Both the position numbers and the translations under genes were made by a program. A stretch of DNA of 64,000 nt. Source: Saccharomonospora sp. NB11. GTDB lineage: Bacteria; Actinomycetota; Actinomycetes; Mycobacteriales; Pseudonocardiaceae. Below, one piece after another: positions 62,153-64,000 of this stretch (its first letter is position 1; every line of letters starts with the position of its first letter). Below the pieces are notes generated by a model. It was not told where the DNA came from and did no database searches. It saw nothing but the letters and a program-made list of their open reading frames with translations. Location of the stretch: the NCBI RefSeq assembly GCF_015910535.1, contig NZ_JACBJG010000015.1, positions 1-64,000 of the forward strand. Reading direction: 5' to 3'.

Positions 62153-63431
62153 GCGGGTGCGCAGGCCGAGTTGGCCGCTGCCGTGGTGGTACCTCGCGGT
62201 GCCGGCGGTGGCGGTGCTGGTGCTCGTGCTGTCGGGCACGTGGGAGTCGTTGAGCTGGCCGTATCAGGAGTGGCAGTACACCAGCGCCCAGTTCCATCAG
62301 CAGACGGCGCTGGCCGCGCCGGCGTGTGCGGCGTGGGCGGCGGTGGTCGCGGGCAGGCTGACCCCGCCGAGTCGCATCTTCGCCCCGGCGGTCGGGCAGC
62401 GGATGGGTGCGCCGGTCGTGCGGCAGCATCTGGTGCCGCTGGGTGCGGTGCTGGTGGGCAGCTACCTGCTCGGGCTTGCGCCGTTGGTGGCGGTCACCGT
62501 GATCGATGCGGAGTTCGGTGGCCCGGACCTTTTGGTGATGCTCAGCGGGCTGCTCGGGATCACTGCCGCGATCACGGTCGGCTATCTGATCGGCGTGCTG
62601 GCCCGCAGCGCGTTCATCGCTCCGGTGGCGTTCCTGCTGTTCTTCGCCTTCACGGTGCTGGGCAGTACTGGCGACACCTACGCCGCGGTGGTGCCGGTGC
62701 TGCACATCGACCCCGAACTGGGTCAGGTGGAGAACCCGGCAATGGTGGTGTTCCGCTGCGTATTTCTCCTGGCGGTGACGATCGTGGCAGCCATGGTCGC
62801 GGCACAGGTCCTGGCCCACCGGGTGCCGCGTCCCCGCAGGGGGTGGACCACCACGGCGGCGTTGACAGCAATACCCGTCGCTCTGGCGGTCCTGGGTGTC
62901 AGTACGACGCCGGATCTGTTCCGCCTGCCTGCTGATCCGCCGCGGCAGTGCGCCGAACGCCACGGCATCGAGTACTGCGTCCACCAAGGCCACGCCAGCC
63001 AACTCGACGACCTCATCACCGCGCTCGACCCCACCTTCACCGCACGAGGTCCGCAGGAACAGATCGAACGCGTCCACGATCGGGCGCTATTATGGTCCGA
63101 TCCACTGGCGGTACCGGAAACCACCCACGTCGTCATCCTTTCTCCCGGCAATACGATCACGGGGAGCGAACCTTACTTCGCCGCCGGCAGACTCGCCGGG
63201 ATGGACGCTTGCGACAAGAAATACCCCGAGAAAGTCGGCAGGGACAGTGGGGGCGAGCACCCCTATGACCGAGCGGTGGATCTGGCTGCCTGGCTAGAGC
63301 GGAACCCCCTCGCACTCCACGACACCAATCCCTTCAAGGACGTGGACACCGACACGATGCGGGAGTGGATCACCACACACTCCGAAGAGATCCGCACCTG
63401 TTCCCTCGACACCGTTGAGCTGCCCTCATGA
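62139..63431 (+). CDS. Membrane protein of the ABC locus with an extracytoplasmic C-terminal domain
   Basis: A 430-aa protein. About six helices in the first ~260 residues (WWYLAVPAVAVLVLVLSG; FIAPVAFLLFFAFTVLG), then a soluble ~150-residue domain with Cys (RQCAERHGIEYCVHQGH) and HVVILSPGN. The helices take the place of the permease of the ATPase. ATG 62139 lies inside the ATPase gene, and the next gene overlaps its stop (ATGA). No named family recognised with certainty. Confidence 0.78.
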   Translation: MGVSERVRRPSWPLPWWYLAVPAVAVLVLVLSGTWESLSWPYQEWQYTSAQFHQQTALAAPACAAWAAVVAGRLTPPSRIFAPAVGQRMGAPVVRQHLVPLGAVLVGSYLLGLAPLVAVTVIDAEFGGPDLLVMLSGLLGITAAITVGYLIGVLARSAFIAPVAFLLFFAFTVLGSTGDTYAAVVPVLHIDPELGQVENPAMVVFRCVFLLAVTIVAAMVAAQVLAHRVPRPRRGWTTTAALTAIPVALAVLGVSTTPDLFRLPADPPRQCAERHGIEYCVHQGHASQLDDLITALDPTFTARGPQEQIERVHDRALLWSDPLAVPETTHVVILSPGNTITGSEPYFAAGRLAGMDACDKKYPEKVGRDSGGEHPYDRAVDLAAWLERNPLALHDTNPFKDVDTDTMREWITTHSEEIRTCSLDTVELPS

Positions 63432-64000
63432 CCTCGATCCTGCTGCGCTACCGACGCGCCCACCTCGTCCTCGCCGGTGTGGTCGTCCTCTCCGTACTCG
63501 GCATGGCCGTGTCCGGCCGGGTCATCGACCTCCACCTCAACCCCAACTACGGTCCCGTGTCTCTGCCGCTCGCGGATGCCTGCGGCATCGTCTGCGCCAT
63601 CCTCGCCGCGACGGCACTCCGGCCACGGTTCTGGGAATGGGAACGCACCGCCGGCGGGCCCCGCACCGCCATCCCCGCCGCGACCACAGCCCTCGCCGGA
63701 ATCGCCTGTGCTCCACTGGTAATCGCGCTCTCCACGCTCACCCTGGAACTGCACCCCTCGGCGGAGCAGTACGACATCACCTCCGTGGGCGAACTCCTCG
63801 CCGTCTCCACGTTGAACACGACGTTCATCGCCGCTCTCGTGTTCACCCTTTCCCCACTGGCGGGCCCGACGATCGCCGGCGGGACAGGTCTGCTCGTCTG
63901 GCTCGGCACCGCCGCGCTCAACAGCCTCGAACCCGCCACCCGCCACTACACCCCCACCAGTGGCCTGCGCTTCCCACTGCCCGACACCTGGCCGCACTAC
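63428..64000 (+). CDS. Membrane protein, 3' end outside window
   Basis: The frame begins at ATG 63428 (overlapping the previous stop by 4 bp) and remains open to the last base, giving at least 191 residues. Several helices (LVLAGVVVLSVLGMAVSG; IPAATTALAGIACAPLVI; TTFIAALVFTLSPLAG). Probably the second membrane component of the ABC system. Family unknown. Confidence 0.78.
   Translation, partial: MTSILLRYRRAHLVLAGVVVLSVLGMAVSGRVIDLHLNPNYGPVSLPLADACGIVCAILAATALRPRFWEWERTAGGPRTAIPAATTALAGIACAPLVIALSTLTLELHPSAEQYDITSVGELLAVSTLNTTFIAALVFTLSPLAGPTIAGGTGLLVWLGTAALNSLEPATRHYTPTSGLRFPLPDTWPHY

Overview
The window is high-GC actinobacterial DNA. Codon use, frequent GTG starts, actinobacterial protein families (MatB, DUF5996, LpqY/Sug-like ABC genes without an ATPase, Rrf2/RsrR, CatR-like Fur) and operons coupled by ATGA overlaps suggest a Pseudonocardiaceae-type organism, perhaps Saccharomonospora or a relative. 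The species is inference. No rRNA, tRNA, CRISPR array or replication origin was recognised.

Region 1 (1-5100) is the accessory end. It holds the 3' end of an Rhs/YD-repeat polymorphic toxin with a Hint (intein-like) domain and a variable C-terminal toxin, a candidate immunity gene overlapping the toxin stop, and a small zinc-ribbon gene. A broken IS5-type transposase, an orphan linker fragment with a SUKH immunity gene, and a displaced cassette follow. The cassette carries a deleted Hint remnant, a frameshifted HYD1-type ADP-ribosyltransferase-like toxin and its own candidate immunity gene. A 174-bp segment encoding the end of the Hint domain is directly repeated at 1252-1425 and 4104-4277. 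This looks like toxin-tip replacement in progress.

Region 2 (5.4-18.3 kb) is chromosomal: a UbiA-like prenyltransferase, a methyltransferase, a Fur-catalase pair with an operator, a gamma-carbonic-anhydrase-like protein, a divergent DoxX/MarR pair with two palindromic operators, an orphan Imm-5-like protein, a four-gene ABC exporter/two-component operon, split transketolase subunits, an MFS exporter and a 44-aa lipoprotein.

Region 3 (18.5-31.7 kb) is catabolic: homogentisate dioxygenase, an uncharacterised 288-aa protein and fumarylacetoacetase in an overlapping operon; then on the other strand an MHS transporter and a self-sufficient P450 (P450-reductase-ferredoxin fusion), a 21-bp tandem repeat, an amidohydrolase and a CBS protein. 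An MFS protein, a DUF1445 protein and a type II NADH dehydrogenase follow on the + strand.

Region 4 (31.7-46.6 kb) is transport: a ClC-type channel, an NhaA antiporter fused to a DsbA-like thioredoxin domain, a sugar uptake locus (ROK regulator divergent from a Gfo/Idh oxidoreductase, a binding lipoprotein and two permeases), an APC permease and a sodium:alanine symporter.

Region 5 (46.7-59.5 kb) has a fused carboxyltransferase with matB, a TetR/flavin-monooxygenase divergent pair, an RsrR-like Rrf2 regulator overlapping a tyrosine recombinase and divergent from an NmrA-like gene, a YnfA protein, a GH114-like lipoprotein, a coiled-coil protein and small membrane or secreted proteins.

Region 6 (59.5-64.0 kb) starts with a scrambled methyltransferase pseudogene and an AT-richer stretch. 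It ends with a secreted four-cysteine protein, a strong hairpin, an ABC ATPase and two membrane proteins, the last cut by the window edge. This resembles a small-protein export or self-protection system of unknown type.
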